A stretch of DNA of 8,254 nucleotides from JAGXOF01 sp046545575 (lineage in GTDB: Bacteria > Chloroflexota > Dehalococcoidia > SZUA-161 > SpSt-899). A program made the position numbers and the translations under genes. The stretch covers positions 1 to 8,254 of the forward strand of contig JBKGZM010000077.1 of assembly GCA_046545575.1 (NCBI GenBank), read 5' to 3'. Under the pieces are notes generated by a model. The model saw only the letters and a list, made by a program, of their open reading frames with translations. It searched no databases and was not told where the DNA came from. Below are positions 1-6,134 of the stretch, in pieces (positions within the stretch are counted from its first letter, which is position 1; each line of letters opens with the position of its first letter).

Positions 1-76
1 AAAACGTTCTCCATCCATCAAACTCCCGTCAATCACCTGTTTCTAAACGGCCTCCCAACCTCATCCTATCAGGCGA

Positions 77-120
77 TATTTAACGCATGTTTAATGGATT
101 GTTAGGGGAATGTTAAATCT
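77..120 (-). promoter_or_regulatory. Pho-box array 1: four 11-bp operator repeats pointing left
   Basis: Four consecutive 11-bp units begin at 77, 88, 99 and 110, each with a TTA core at its fourth base (80, 91, 102, 113). On the minus strand they read TTAACA/CTAACA/TTAAAC/TTAAAT, close to the known PhoP box of Bacillus (TTAACA-like repeats at an 11-bp pitch). The last unit contains GTTAAATC, which recurs exactly in the arrays at 783-837 and 7967-8010. In the pstC array the TTAACA strand is the coding strand, so this array should serve a leftward gene starting inside 1-76 or beyond the edge. A weak candidate start is the minus-strand ATG at 14, with GGGAG at 27-23, but too little remains to identify a product. 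Confidence 0.72.
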
Positions 121-446
121 TCTCTGATGTCGTTTAGCCTTCCTCTGAGAATCCAAACCGCTGTAGGAAGGAAGGCCAAAGTAATCAAAAAGATCCATCT
201 GCTTCTCCTCAAAGCCCTCATTTTGCACCATGATTTGGTTACTTTCAAAACTCTTTCCAGCCTTCGGAGCTGCCTTATGTGGGATAGCAGCCCTGCGTTT
301 TCTCCCAACCCAGTCACCCCCCACAGGCCTACATAGCTGGATCGGCCTGATCATAGTTGATCCTTCACTCTAGCAATCCCTCCTTAGCGCTTGTGTGTGG
401 CACACCTATAGAGAACCAGCCGCTACAAGCCGAGTCATTCATGAGG
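121..446. other. Intergenic stretch with no recognised gene
   Basis: This 326-bp stretch lies between Pho-box array 1 and the RAM-domain gene. Open frames of 60-90 codons exist on both strands. One minus-strand frame (354-91) would run through the operator array, has no convincing ribosome-binding site, and its translation resembles no family I know. Low-complexity pyrimidine-rich runs dominate the plus strand. A short perfect inverted repeat (GTGTG-TGG-CACAC) sits near 400-412 but is too short, and lacks a T-run, to call a terminator. Because the other gaps in this window hold decayed genes, this may be an older relic, but I cannot identify one. Confidence 0.5.
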
Positions 447-749
447 CTAAACACCCAACCCAATGCTCATTTTCGAATTTAAGCCTTTCTTTCTCCTGGC
501 ACTGACAGTCCCCTCCTGAAGTACCGGATAGCAATCGATGCCTTCTACCAACCCTTCAACCGACTGCAGTGCCTTGACAGTAATCCGCGCCAGATCACGA
601 CGACTCTTGGCCTTTACCACCATCACCATATCAGGAGGACCTTCAACATGGTCCAGCGCAACGATACCCGGGTTGCCCCACAACCTGCTCATCACTTCTC
701 CAGACCTCCCGTGGCGAACATTCATGAGGATGTAGCCTTTTACAGTCAT
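447..749 (-). CDS. Stand-alone Lrp/AsnC ligand-binding (RAM) domain protein
   Basis: The product is a 100-residue protein made of a single RAM domain (residues about 3-77), the effector-binding and oligomerisation half of Lrp/AsnC regulators. The usual pattern is visible: a first strand GYILMNV, a helix after GRSGEV, the pGIV..LDHVEGPPDMV core (residues 27-42), a strand MVMVVKAKS and a final helix-strand pair ending near residue 77. There is no helix-turn-helix, so it should not bind DNA alone. Such stand-alone RAM proteins are known to bind amino acids or similar ligands, or to partner with full-length Lrp proteins. The C-terminal 20 residues are basic and probably flexible. The ATG at 749 is well supported by AAGGAGGAGT at 760-751. 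A Pho-box array (783-837) lies directly upstream, suggesting phosphate control. The ligand cannot be told from the sequence. Confidence 0.85.
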   Translation of the reverse strand: MTVKGYILMNVRHGRSGEVMSRLWGNPGIVALDHVEGPPDMVMVVKAKSRRDLARITVKALQSVEGLVEGIDCYPVLQEGTVSARRKKGLNSKMSIGLGV

Positions 750-782
750 TACTCCTCCTTCTGAATTCAGGCTATCATTTGC

Positions 783-837
783 GTTTTAAGCGACAATTAA
801 GAGCTTGTTAAATCCTTGTTAATATCTTGTCATTCAA
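783..837 (-). promoter_or_regulatory. Pho-box array 2: four to five 11-bp operator repeats
   Basis: Units start at 783, 794, 805, 816 and 827. The TTA core falls at 786, 797, 808 and 819, with a degenerate TCA at 830, giving a strict 11-bp pitch. The two middle units are the best (TTGTTAAATCC, TTGTTAATATC); on the minus strand they read TTAACA. The orientation matches the pstC array, so the natural target is the leftward RAM-domain gene, whose start codon is 33 bp from the array edge. I see no convincing -10 hexamer for that promoter. The decayed phnJK genes lie on the other side and diverge from here, so the array may instead be, or also have been, the operator of a lost phosphonate operon. 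Confidence 0.75.
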
Positions 838-927
838 CGGGTGTGGAGCATTTGAAACCCCCTCACTACGTAACCTTTCAATCGGGTCTGGATAGAACCA
901 GGCAGGCGCAAACGGGTCCCCCCGGGA

Positions 928-1154
928 GCCAAATTCGCACCACTGTGGGGCCTGGGCAATTATGATCAGCGGCTGGCAGGCTGTGGCATCACTACTGAGT
1001 GTTCAGGATTGAGAATTTCAATGGACAACGACGTGCTAAATGTGGGAGATCGGATACATATCTGGATGAGATGATCGATGACGGGACAGGAAAACGAACC
1101 TGTTGCTGCTCCGATACGGGCTTCTGTCTGAAAAGCCAAAAGAAAGGGTCCTAA
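928..1154 (+). pseudogene. phnJ: phnJ C-terminal remnant (C-P lyase radical-SAM subunit)
   Basis: PhnJ is the radical-SAM subunit that cleaves the carbon-phosphorus bond of phosphonates. The frame 999-1154 encodes the end of the protein: AKCGRSDTYLDEMIDD followed by CSDTGFC. This matches the E. coli tail, where Cys241-X2-Cys244-X21-Cys266 hold the iron-sulfur cluster and Cys272 forms the thiyl radical. Here the second and third cluster cysteines and the thiyl cysteine keep exact spacing, but the first is Arg (CGT at the codon before GCT AAA TGT). Upstream, another frame (928-998) reads LWGLGNYDQRLAG, weakly matching the family LFGAGREKRIYA; the frames join near 998, where the downstream frame has a TGA. 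The 5' two thirds of the gene are absent. The stop at 1152-1154 lies 2 nt before the phnK start, the usual phnJ-phnK order. Confidence 0.8.
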
Positions 1155-1156
1155 AT

Positions 1157-1700
1157 ATGGATCCTTTGTTAAAGGTGGAGAATCTAACCGAGATACATGG
1201 CCCAGGTTGCTCAGACTGTCTAAATCAAACCGGGCCAGAATTCGGGCGCAACAGGTACCCGAAATGTGGATCGATTGTTGCCTGCGCGAACATCACATTT
1301 GAAGTTATGTCCGGTGAGATTTTGGGGGTTGTAGGTGAAAGCGGATCTGGGAAGAGCACTATCGTGCAATGCCTCTATTTTGACCTGGATCCAACCAATG
1401 GGGAAGCTTATATGGATTCTTACAGACAGGCTAACGTCCTTCTTGCAAGCAATCAGGATAAGAGGCTCCTGCGTAACTTCAATCTGGGAATGGTCTGCCA
1501 GAACTCGCAACGGGATTTGTATCTGGATATCTCGTCCGGTGGCAATATCGCCGAGAAGTTGCTGGCAGCAAGCTGGCGTCATGTCGGAATAATCAGAGGC
1601 CAAGCCTCGAATTTGCTGGAGAGGACTGAGGTGCCTCTGGATAGAATGGACGAGGTGCCTTGCCTGTTTGTAGGCCGAAAGAACAAAGGCGCATGGCATA
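1157..1700 (+). pseudogene. phnK: phnK 5'-half remnant (C-P lyase ABC-type ATPase)
   Basis: PhnK is the ABC-type ATPase of the C-P lyase complex. The ATG at 1157 follows GAAAGGG and the phnJ stop. Visible parts are LLKVENLTEIHGPGC, a cysteine-rich insertion (CSDC ... YPKCGS, one family cysteine apparently changed to Tyr), the Walker A box GESGSGKST, a Q-loop region GMVCQN, SGGNIAEKLL (family SAGGNI.ERL) and the family motif LLERTEVPLDRMDEVP. Homology fades at FVGR, where FSGGMQQRVQIA should follow. The ABC signature, Walker B, D-loop and H-switch are all missing; about 100 of roughly 280 residues are lost. A degraded signature may remain in a shifted frame near 1675-1698. The open frame runs on to a stop at 1783-1785 through sequence belonging to the next relic. 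A stable product would not hydrolyse ATP. Confidence 0.82.
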
Positions 1701-1701
1701 A

Positions 1702-2246
1702 TGGATTTCAACTGGGATTACCGGATACTTTCCCTAAAACACGTCACCAAGTAATTGCTCTACGTCCGCCATTTGGGAACTAGACTATCGGGTGAACTAA
1801 GGAAGACACTTGATGAACGAATTAGTTTTCCGTCATGATCGTCGTTCTAACCCAAAGCCGGTGTTTCAGCCCCTCCGCACCCGAACACCTGCCCCGAGGA
1901 CCGGGCTGCGTCTTGTGGTCTTTGGGACCGACCTTACTTAACCCGATAGTATAGTTTGGGAAAGATGCACCGCCATATGTGTAGGAAGTGTTTGCGTCAG
2001 CCCCCAAAATCGGTTGGCTGAGCTCAGCTTCACTTCACATCTGTCACTGTGCCCGTGGAGCGACTTCCACAGTCAGATCTGGTAGGCGCTGCGCTCATTT
2101 TGCTGGAGGCCGGGGGCATAATACGAGACTTTGAAGGAATGGATGTCTTTCCGCTGAAGGAAGCCACTCCATCATGCTTTCCTGTTATTGCTACAATTCC
2201 TGATCTTTGCAAGATCTCAGCAAGAGGCCTAACAACACAGAGCTAA
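1702..2246 (+). pseudogene. Inositol-monophosphatase-family gene remnant, multiply frameshifted
   Basis: Three reading frames in turn show an IMPase/FBPase-family protein lacking its N-terminus. In the first frame (1702-about 1970), WISTGITGY aligns with the metal-binding WIVDGIDGT, both aspartates lost; then STSAIWELDYRV, MNELVFRHD and LVVFGTDLT follow, with in-frame stops at 1735, 1798 and 1939. The second frame (about 1985-2075) has IGWLSSASLHICHCARGA, matching RxLGSASLDLCxVARGA. The third frame (about 2070-2243) has SDLVGAALILLEAGG, matching the DIAAGxLIxxEAGG motif, then IIRDFEG and FPVIATIPDL at the usual C-terminus. The order is complete from the metal site to the end. The gene abuts the phnK relic head to tail and converges on the kinase gene, whose stop is 8 bp away. 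Such enzymes act on inositol phosphates or related sugar phosphates; the original substrate cannot be stated. Confidence 0.75.
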
Positions 2247-2253
2247 AGAGGCC

Positions 2254-3597
2254 CTATTCAACAGGCAAACTGAACCTGAACACCGATCCCCTCCCCTCCT
2301 CACTCTCCACCCATATCTCGCCGCCGTGGGCCTGAACGATGTGCTTGGCTATGGCAAGTCCTAGGCCGGTGCCCTCTCCGGAGTGTGATTTCTCGGCCTT
2401 GAAGAAGCGGTTGAACACGTGCGGAAGGTCACTTCTGGAAATGCCAATGCCCGTATCAGCAACCGAGACCGTGACACCGTGTTCAGACGCTTCAGCAGAA
2501 ACGGCAACCCTGCCATCTTGCGGGGTAAATTTGATAGCATTGTGAATAAGATTGGCAAGCGCTCGCTGGAGGCGGTCCTTGTCAGCGCGGACCGCCGGCA
2601 GCCCAGGAGCATCCTGCCGCGCCAGGGTTATCCCTTTCCTCTGCGCCTGCGGACTGAGTTGAGCTATAACCTCGTCGATCACCGAGGCCAGGTCCACAGG
2701 AGCAATATCCAGCCTGTCTCGTCCCGTCTCGATTCTGGACAGCTCGGAAAGCTCCTGCACCATCTGCACCATTCTGTCAACCTCGCTGTCTATCGCTGTC
2801 AGGAATTTTTGAGTCGCGTTCTTATCCTCAAGAGCGCCGTCGGCCAGTGTCTCCACGATGGCCTTCACGGAAGCAAGTGGCGTTTGCAACTCATGCGAAA
2901 GATTGCCGACAAACTCCTGCTTCATCACCTGCAAACGTCTCACCTCCGTAAGGTCCTGGAAAAGAAGCAAGACGCCGGTTACGCCATCGTCGCGGAACGG
3001 GGTAGCGACTACCCTCAGAAAAAGCTGTCCTGATTTCCTTTCGATCTGCCCCGCCTTCTGTACCCTCTCTTTAATGCATGAGCGTAGAAGCTCGCTTATC
3101 TCGTAATCGGGGATTACCTCTATGAACGGGGAACCCTTTGCCCTGTCCTCTTCAAATTCAAAAAGCCTCTCCGCAGCCGGGTTCGCCAGCAAAACAGTCC
3201 CATCGGCATCGGTCATTACCACGCCGTCTGCCATGCCAGAGAGCGCCGTCGCCAGTCTACTCCGTTCGTCTGAAAGACTATCCATTCTTTCTTTGAGGCT
3301 TTGAACCATGCGGTTAAACGTGACGGCAAGCTCTCCTGTTTCATCCTCCGACTTTGTAGGGACTGCCTCGTTGAGATCTCCTGAGGGCAGACTCTTGGAC
3401 GCTTTGATGACATTCTTTATGGGAACGGTAATACCTCTGGCAACGAATACCGCCAGCACGACGGCAAGCAGAGTCGCGATCCCGATCATCAGGGCAATCG
3501 CGAGGGAATTTGCAGAGAAGATCGCCACCAGCACCGTGCTGATCAGGACAAGCGGAACATAGAGTGCGGCTATTCGCCACCTTATACTGTGGAACAT
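2254..3597 (-). CDS. phoR: PhoR-type phosphate sensor histidine kinase
   Basis: This 447-residue membrane kinase should autophosphorylate under phosphate limitation and pass phosphate to the regulator encoded just upstream. Two membrane helices (about residues 9-28 and 33-54) are separated by only a few residues, so there is almost no external sensor domain. A HAMP domain (about 54-106) and a PAS domain (about 112-220, starting near SGMADGVVMTDADG) follow. The H-box is NLSHELQTPLASV with His235; most relatives have Arg where this has Gln. The ATPase domain shows the N-box NLIHNAIKFTP (349-359), G1 DTGIGI (381-386), F-box FNRFF and G2 GTGLGLAI (409-416). The ATG at 3597 follows the regulator stop by 1 nt, with GGAAGGG inside the end of that gene. 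Without an external domain, its input is probably the Pst transporter and PhoU. Confidence 0.92.
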   Translation of the reverse strand: MFHSIRWRIAALYVPLVLISTVLVAIFSANSLAIALMIGIATLLAVVLAVFVARGITVPIKNVIKASKSLPSGDLNEAVPTKSEDETGELAVTFNRMVQSLKERMDSLSDERSRLATALSGMADGVVMTDADGTVLLANPAAERLFEFEEDRAKGSPFIEVIPDYEISELLRSCIKERVQKAGQIERKSGQLFLRVVATPFRDDGVTGVLLLFQDLTEVRRLQVMKQEFVGNLSHELQTPLASVKAIVETLADGALEDKNATQKFLTAIDSEVDRMVQMVQELSELSRIETGRDRLDIAPVDLASVIDEVIAQLSPQAQRKGITLARQDAPGLPAVRADKDRLQRALANLIHNAIKFTPQDGRVAVSAEASEHGVTVSVADTGIGISRSDLPHVFNRFFKAEKSHSGEGTGLGLAIAKHIVQAHGGEIWVESEEGRGSVFRFSLPVE

Positions 3598-3598
3598 G

Positions 3599-4291
3599 TT
3601 ACCCTTCCAGCTTGTATCCTACGCCACGGACCGTTATCAATCGTGTAGGGTTGGACGGATCGGCTTCTATCTTCTGCCGTAGCCAGCGCATATGGACATC
3701 CACTGTGCGACTATCGCCTATGTATTGATATCCCCATATCCGCTCCAGCAAACGGTCCCGGATAAACACCTGCCCCTTGTTGCGCATCAGGAAAGCAAGC
3801 AGGTCGAATTCCTTCGGTTTTAACCTGATAGGCTTGCCTCCCAACGTAACCCCCCTGCTGCCCGTGTCCAGCACCAGATCGCCCACTTCAAATACAGACT
3901 CTCCGGCTTCCTCTTCAGTTGACGTCTGCAAAGTACTGCGGCGCAGCATGGCCTTTACACGTGCCTTGAGCTCACGCATGCTGAAGGGCTTGGTCATGTA
4001 GTCGTCCGCACCTAACTCAAGGCCAAGGACTTTATCGACTTCCTCGTCCTTTACGGTGAGCATCAATATGGGCACGCTCATGTCCTTGCGCAGGATGCGG
4101 CAAACTTCGAATCCATCCAGCTGCGGCAGCATAACGTCGAGGATAATGAGGTCAGGGGACTCCGTACGAGCAATATGCAGCGCCTGCGCTCCATCACCAG
4201 CAGTTACGACCGCATAACCTTCTCCCTCAAGGTTATACCGCAGCACCTCGCGCAGAGCGCCTTCGTCCTCAACGATCAAAAGCTTATTTAT
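3599..4291 (-). CDS. phoB: PhoB/PhoP-type response regulator (OmpR family), ATA start proposed
   Basis: This 230-residue regulator has a receiver domain and a winged-helix DNA-binding domain. Read with initiator Met at 4291, the receiver shows acidic residues E8-D9-E10, phosphoacceptor D52 (LIILDVML), T79 and K101 (DDYMTKPF). The OmpR-type domain (about 130-230) has LTxxEFDLL-like LKPKEFDLLAFL, then RDRLLERIWGY, SRTVDVHMRWLRQKI and RGVGYKLEG. The open frame extends upstream to an ATG at 4507, but that part overlaps a glnA relic in another frame and has no family match. GGAGG at 4301-4297 sits 5 nt before an ATA codon at 4291-4289, from which MNKLLIVEDE is the normal family N-terminus. No ATG, GTG or TTG is properly spaced. 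It should bind the 11-bp Pho boxes in this window and act with the adjacent kinase. Confidence 0.9.
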   Translation of the reverse strand: MNKLLIVEDEGALREVLRYNLEGEGYAVVTAGDGAQALHIARTESPDLIILDVMLPQLDGFEVCRILRKDMSVPILMLTVKDEEVDKVLGLELGADDYMTKPFSMRELKARVKAMLRRSTLQTSTEEEAGESVFEVGDLVLDTGSRGVTLGGKPIRLKPKEFDLLAFLMRNKGQVFIRDRLLERIWGYQYIGDSRTVDVHMRWLRQKIEADPSNPTRLITVRGVGYKLEG

Positions 4292-4301
4292 GGCAACCTC
4301 C
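4289..4301 (-). promoter_or_regulatory. Ribosome-binding site and apparent ATA start of the response regulator
   Basis: On the minus strand, GGAGG (4301-4297), a TTGCC spacer (4296-4292) and ATA (4291-4289) follow one another. The codons before are GAG AGG GAG GTT GCC, with no initiator; the next possible one is TTG at 4279, 17 nt from the GGAGG and too far inside the first beta-strand. ATA is a rare initiation codon. A single-base change from ATG, a sequencing error, or a genuine low-efficiency start would all produce this picture. Confidence 0.6.
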
Positions 4302-4304
4302 CTC

Positions 4305-4493
4305 TCACAGTATTCCCAGGTACCTTTTGATCTCGTAGTCGGTGACCTGAGCTTGCCGCTCACTCCACTCAATGTTCTTGTTCTGGATAAAGGCACGACA
4401 GACATGTTAGCCAACTGCCTTTCGCACCAATTCGCTGACCTCAGCGAACTGAATAACTTCCTCGGAGACTCCCTGCCAGGGTTGGGGCATATC
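4305..4493 (-). pseudogene. glnA: glnA C-terminal remnant (glutamine synthetase)
   Basis: A minus-strand frame ends with the typical glutamine synthetase C-terminus. Visible in order are SELVRKAVG, an in-frame TAA (4409-4407) where the family has Glu of GEH, then HVCRAFIQNKNIEWSERQ, AQVTDYEIKRYLGIL and a stop at 4307-4305. The segment DMPQPWQGVSEEVIQFAE before it fits the LPxSLxEAxxxFExS region, and a TGA precedes it. A possible upstream trace, KIYTLT, resembling the kNIYxLT motif, occurs at about 4560-4580, but further upstream the match is too poor to follow. Only about 60 of roughly 440 residues remain, so the gene is dead. The remnant fills much of the gap between phoU and the regulator and overlaps the open frame upstream of the regulator's start. 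Confidence 0.82.
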
Positions 4494-4703
4494 TCACAAT
4501 GCCCCATCGATTATGATGTTCGAAGACATCGTGACAAAGAGACTCACCAACGGGGATTAAGTAAGAGTGTAGATCTTATGGCCTTTTCTCGGCTGCCCAT
4601 TCAAAAACACATCCTGACTTCTGTTTGCGCCCCGCACCTAGACGATCCCACAGACTGCAGCAAATTGATCTCTTGAGATGTACCTTTATCGATGTTTCAC
4701 CCG
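4494..4703. other. Gap between phoU and the glnA relic
   Basis: Nothing here is intact. The minus strand may carry highly degraded upstream glnA sequence (KIYTLT near 4560-4580), with stops in all frames. I see no Pho-box periodicity, no clear -35/-10 pair and no terminator hairpin with a T-run. A short inverted repeat, ATCTC-AA-GAGAT-like, occurs near 4668-4679 just after phoU but is weak. The regulator/kinase genes may therefore be read from the pst operon promoter, or from a promoter I cannot recognise. Confidence 0.45.
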
Positions 4704-5369
4704 TCAATACTTTGAGGCACCTATCTCCTCAAGCTTCCCGGTAACAACAAATACCACACGTTCGCAGATATTGGTCACTCTATCAGCGATGCGCTCAAGA
4801 TTGTGGGTAACCCAGATAAGCCGGGTTGCCCTGGTAATGGTCTTTGGGTCTTCAACCATGAAAGAGATGAGCTCTCGAAAGACCTGGTCGTAAAGCCTAT
4901 CAACTTCATCATCGCGCCTGCTTATTATCCTTGCCGTCTCGGCATCTCTATCAATAAACGCTTTAAGGCTACCATGAAGCATCTCAATAGCTATCTCGGA
5001 CATGCGAGGAATATCAATAAGGGGTTTTATGGGTGGTTCATCTCCTATAGCCAGGGTTATCCTCCCAATACCCTCAGCATGATCGCCCATTCTCTCCAGT
5101 TCAGTGACCAGATTCAATATGGTGACAAGTGTGCGAAGGTCGCCAGCCATAGGTTGTTGAGTAGCGATCAGATTAATGCACCCTTCCTCGATTTCCAGCC
5201 TTTTTCGATCTATCCTGCTATCCTCCTCAACAACCTGTTGAGCTAGTTCGAGGTCCCGTCTCTTAAGGGCATCAACAGCACGCTCCACAGCCTTCTCCAC
5301 CATGCTGCCCATGGTGAGCACCTCGTCCTGGAGTCCACGTAAGCTGCGCTCAAATACCTCTCGTGGCAT
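4704..5369 (-). CDS. phoU: PhoU, phosphate signalling and transport accessory protein
   Basis: PhoU is a cytoplasmic all-helical protein that links the PstSCAB transporter to PhoR and represses Pho signalling when phosphate is plentiful. The 221-residue product is the normal size. It contains the two tandem three-helix repeats with their metal-binding motifs: QQPMAGDLR (71-79) followed by ELERMGDHAEGI (90-101) in the first, and NLERIADRVTNICE (190-203) in the second. I chose the ATG at 5369, which gives MPREVFERSLRGL; it follows AGGTG and lies 7 nt after the pstB stop. A longer open frame reaching back to 5441 would overlap pstB and adds residues unlike the family. It is the last gene of the pst operon, as is usual. 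Confidence 0.94.
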   Translation of the reverse strand: MPREVFERSLRGLQDEVLTMGSMVEKAVERAVDALKRRDLELAQQVVEEDSRIDRKRLEIEEGCINLIATQQPMAGDLRTLVTILNLVTELERMGDHAEGIGRITLAIGDEPPIKPLIDIPRMSEIAIEMLHGSLKAFIDRDAETARIISRRDDEVDRLYDQVFRELISFMVEDPKTITRATRLIWVTHNLERIADRVTNICERVVFVVTGKLEEIGASKY

Positions 5370-5376
5370 AAAACAC

Positions 5377-6132
5377 CTAACCAAAGCGTCCGGTGATATA
5401 GTCCTCCGTCCTTTGATCCCTGGGACGGGAGAAGATCTCATCAGTCGCCCCGTATTCGATAAGCTCTCCCATAAGGAAGAACCCGGTTTTGTCAGAGACC
5501 CTGGCCGCCTGCTGCATGTTATGGGTCACAATAACTATGGTATAATTTTCTTTGAGATTCTGCATTAACTCCTCGATCTTCAGGGTAGCAATCGGATCGA
5601 GAGCGGAACAGGGCTCATCCATAAGTATAACTTCCGGTTCAACCGCTAACGCTCTCGCAATACACAATCGCTGCTGCTGACCACCGGAAAGGTTAAATCC
5701 TGAGGAATTCAGATTATCTTTGACCTCATCCCACAAAGCAGCTGCTCTGAGGCTTTTTTCTACAATGTCCTCCAGTTCTACCCGATGGTTCATTCCCAGC
5801 ACTTTGGGGCCAAAGGCAACGTTCTCGAAGACACTTTTATGCAATGGGTTAGGTTGTTGGAACACCATACCCACTCGCTTGCGCAACTGGACTACGTCAA
5901 CCCCTGGAGCATAGATATCGTTTCCATCGAGAAGAACCTGACCCTCCAGCCTGGCTCCTGGAATAATGTCGTTCATCCGATTAAGCACGCGCAGAAATGT
6001 GGATTTGCCACACCCCGAAGGACCCATAAGAGCGGTGATCTGACGCTCCTTGATATCGAGATTTACCTCTTTCAGTGCCTGCTTATCGCCATAGAAGAAA
6101 CTAAGGCCTCTGGTCTGCATTTTAGGGTCCAT
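5377..6132 (-). CDS. pstB: PstB, phosphate ABC transporter ATP-binding protein
   Basis: PstB is the cytoplasmic ATPase of the high-affinity phosphate importer (PstSCAB). The 251-residue sequence has every required element: Walker A GPSGCGKST (37-45), the Q-loop region VFQQPNPLHKSVFENV typical of PstB, signature LSGGQQQR (148-155), Walker B VILMDEP (168-174), the D-loop SALDP and the switch histidine in THNMQQA (H204). The stretch NRMNDIIPGARLEG after Walker A and the C-terminal DYITGRFG are also characteristic of PstB. The start at 6132 lies 2 nt after the pstA stop, with AGGAGAG about 9 nt ahead. No truncation or unusual residue is evident. Confidence 0.96.
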   Translation of the reverse strand: MDPKMQTRGLSFFYGDKQALKEVNLDIKERQITALMGPSGCGKSTFLRVLNRMNDIIPGARLEGQVLLDGNDIYAPGVDVVQLRKRVGMVFQQPNPLHKSVFENVAFGPKVLGMNHRVELEDIVEKSLRAAALWDEVKDNLNSSGFNLSGGQQQRLCIARALAVEPEVILMDEPCSALDPIATLKIEELMQNLKENYTIVIVTHNMQQAARVSDKTGFFLMGELIEYGATDEIFSRPRDQRTEDYITGRFG

Positions 6133-6134
6133 AG

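Noticed and set aside
91..354. 87-codon minus-strand open frame in the left gap
   Set aside because: Its 3' part runs through Pho-box array 1, it has no good ribosome-binding site, and its translation matches no family I know.
398..414. Short inverted repeat GTGTG-TGG-CACAC as a terminator of the RAM gene
   Set aside because: The stem is only 5 bp and no T-run follows on either strand.
1822..2007. 61-codon minus-strand open frame
   Set aside because: It lies antisense to the IMPase relic, whose plus-strand motifs explain the region better.
4292..4507. N-terminal extension of the response regulator from the ATG at 4507
   Set aside because: The added 72 residues come from glnA relic sequence in another frame and are absent from the family.
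4290..4676. 128-codon plus-strand open frame between phoU and the regulator
   Set aside because: It is antisense to the glnA relic; the minus-strand translation shows clear glutamine synthetase motifs.
5370..5441. Longer phoU start overlapping pstB
   Set aside because: The added 24 residues are unlike PhoU, and the ATG at 5369 has its own ribosome-binding site and normal spacing.
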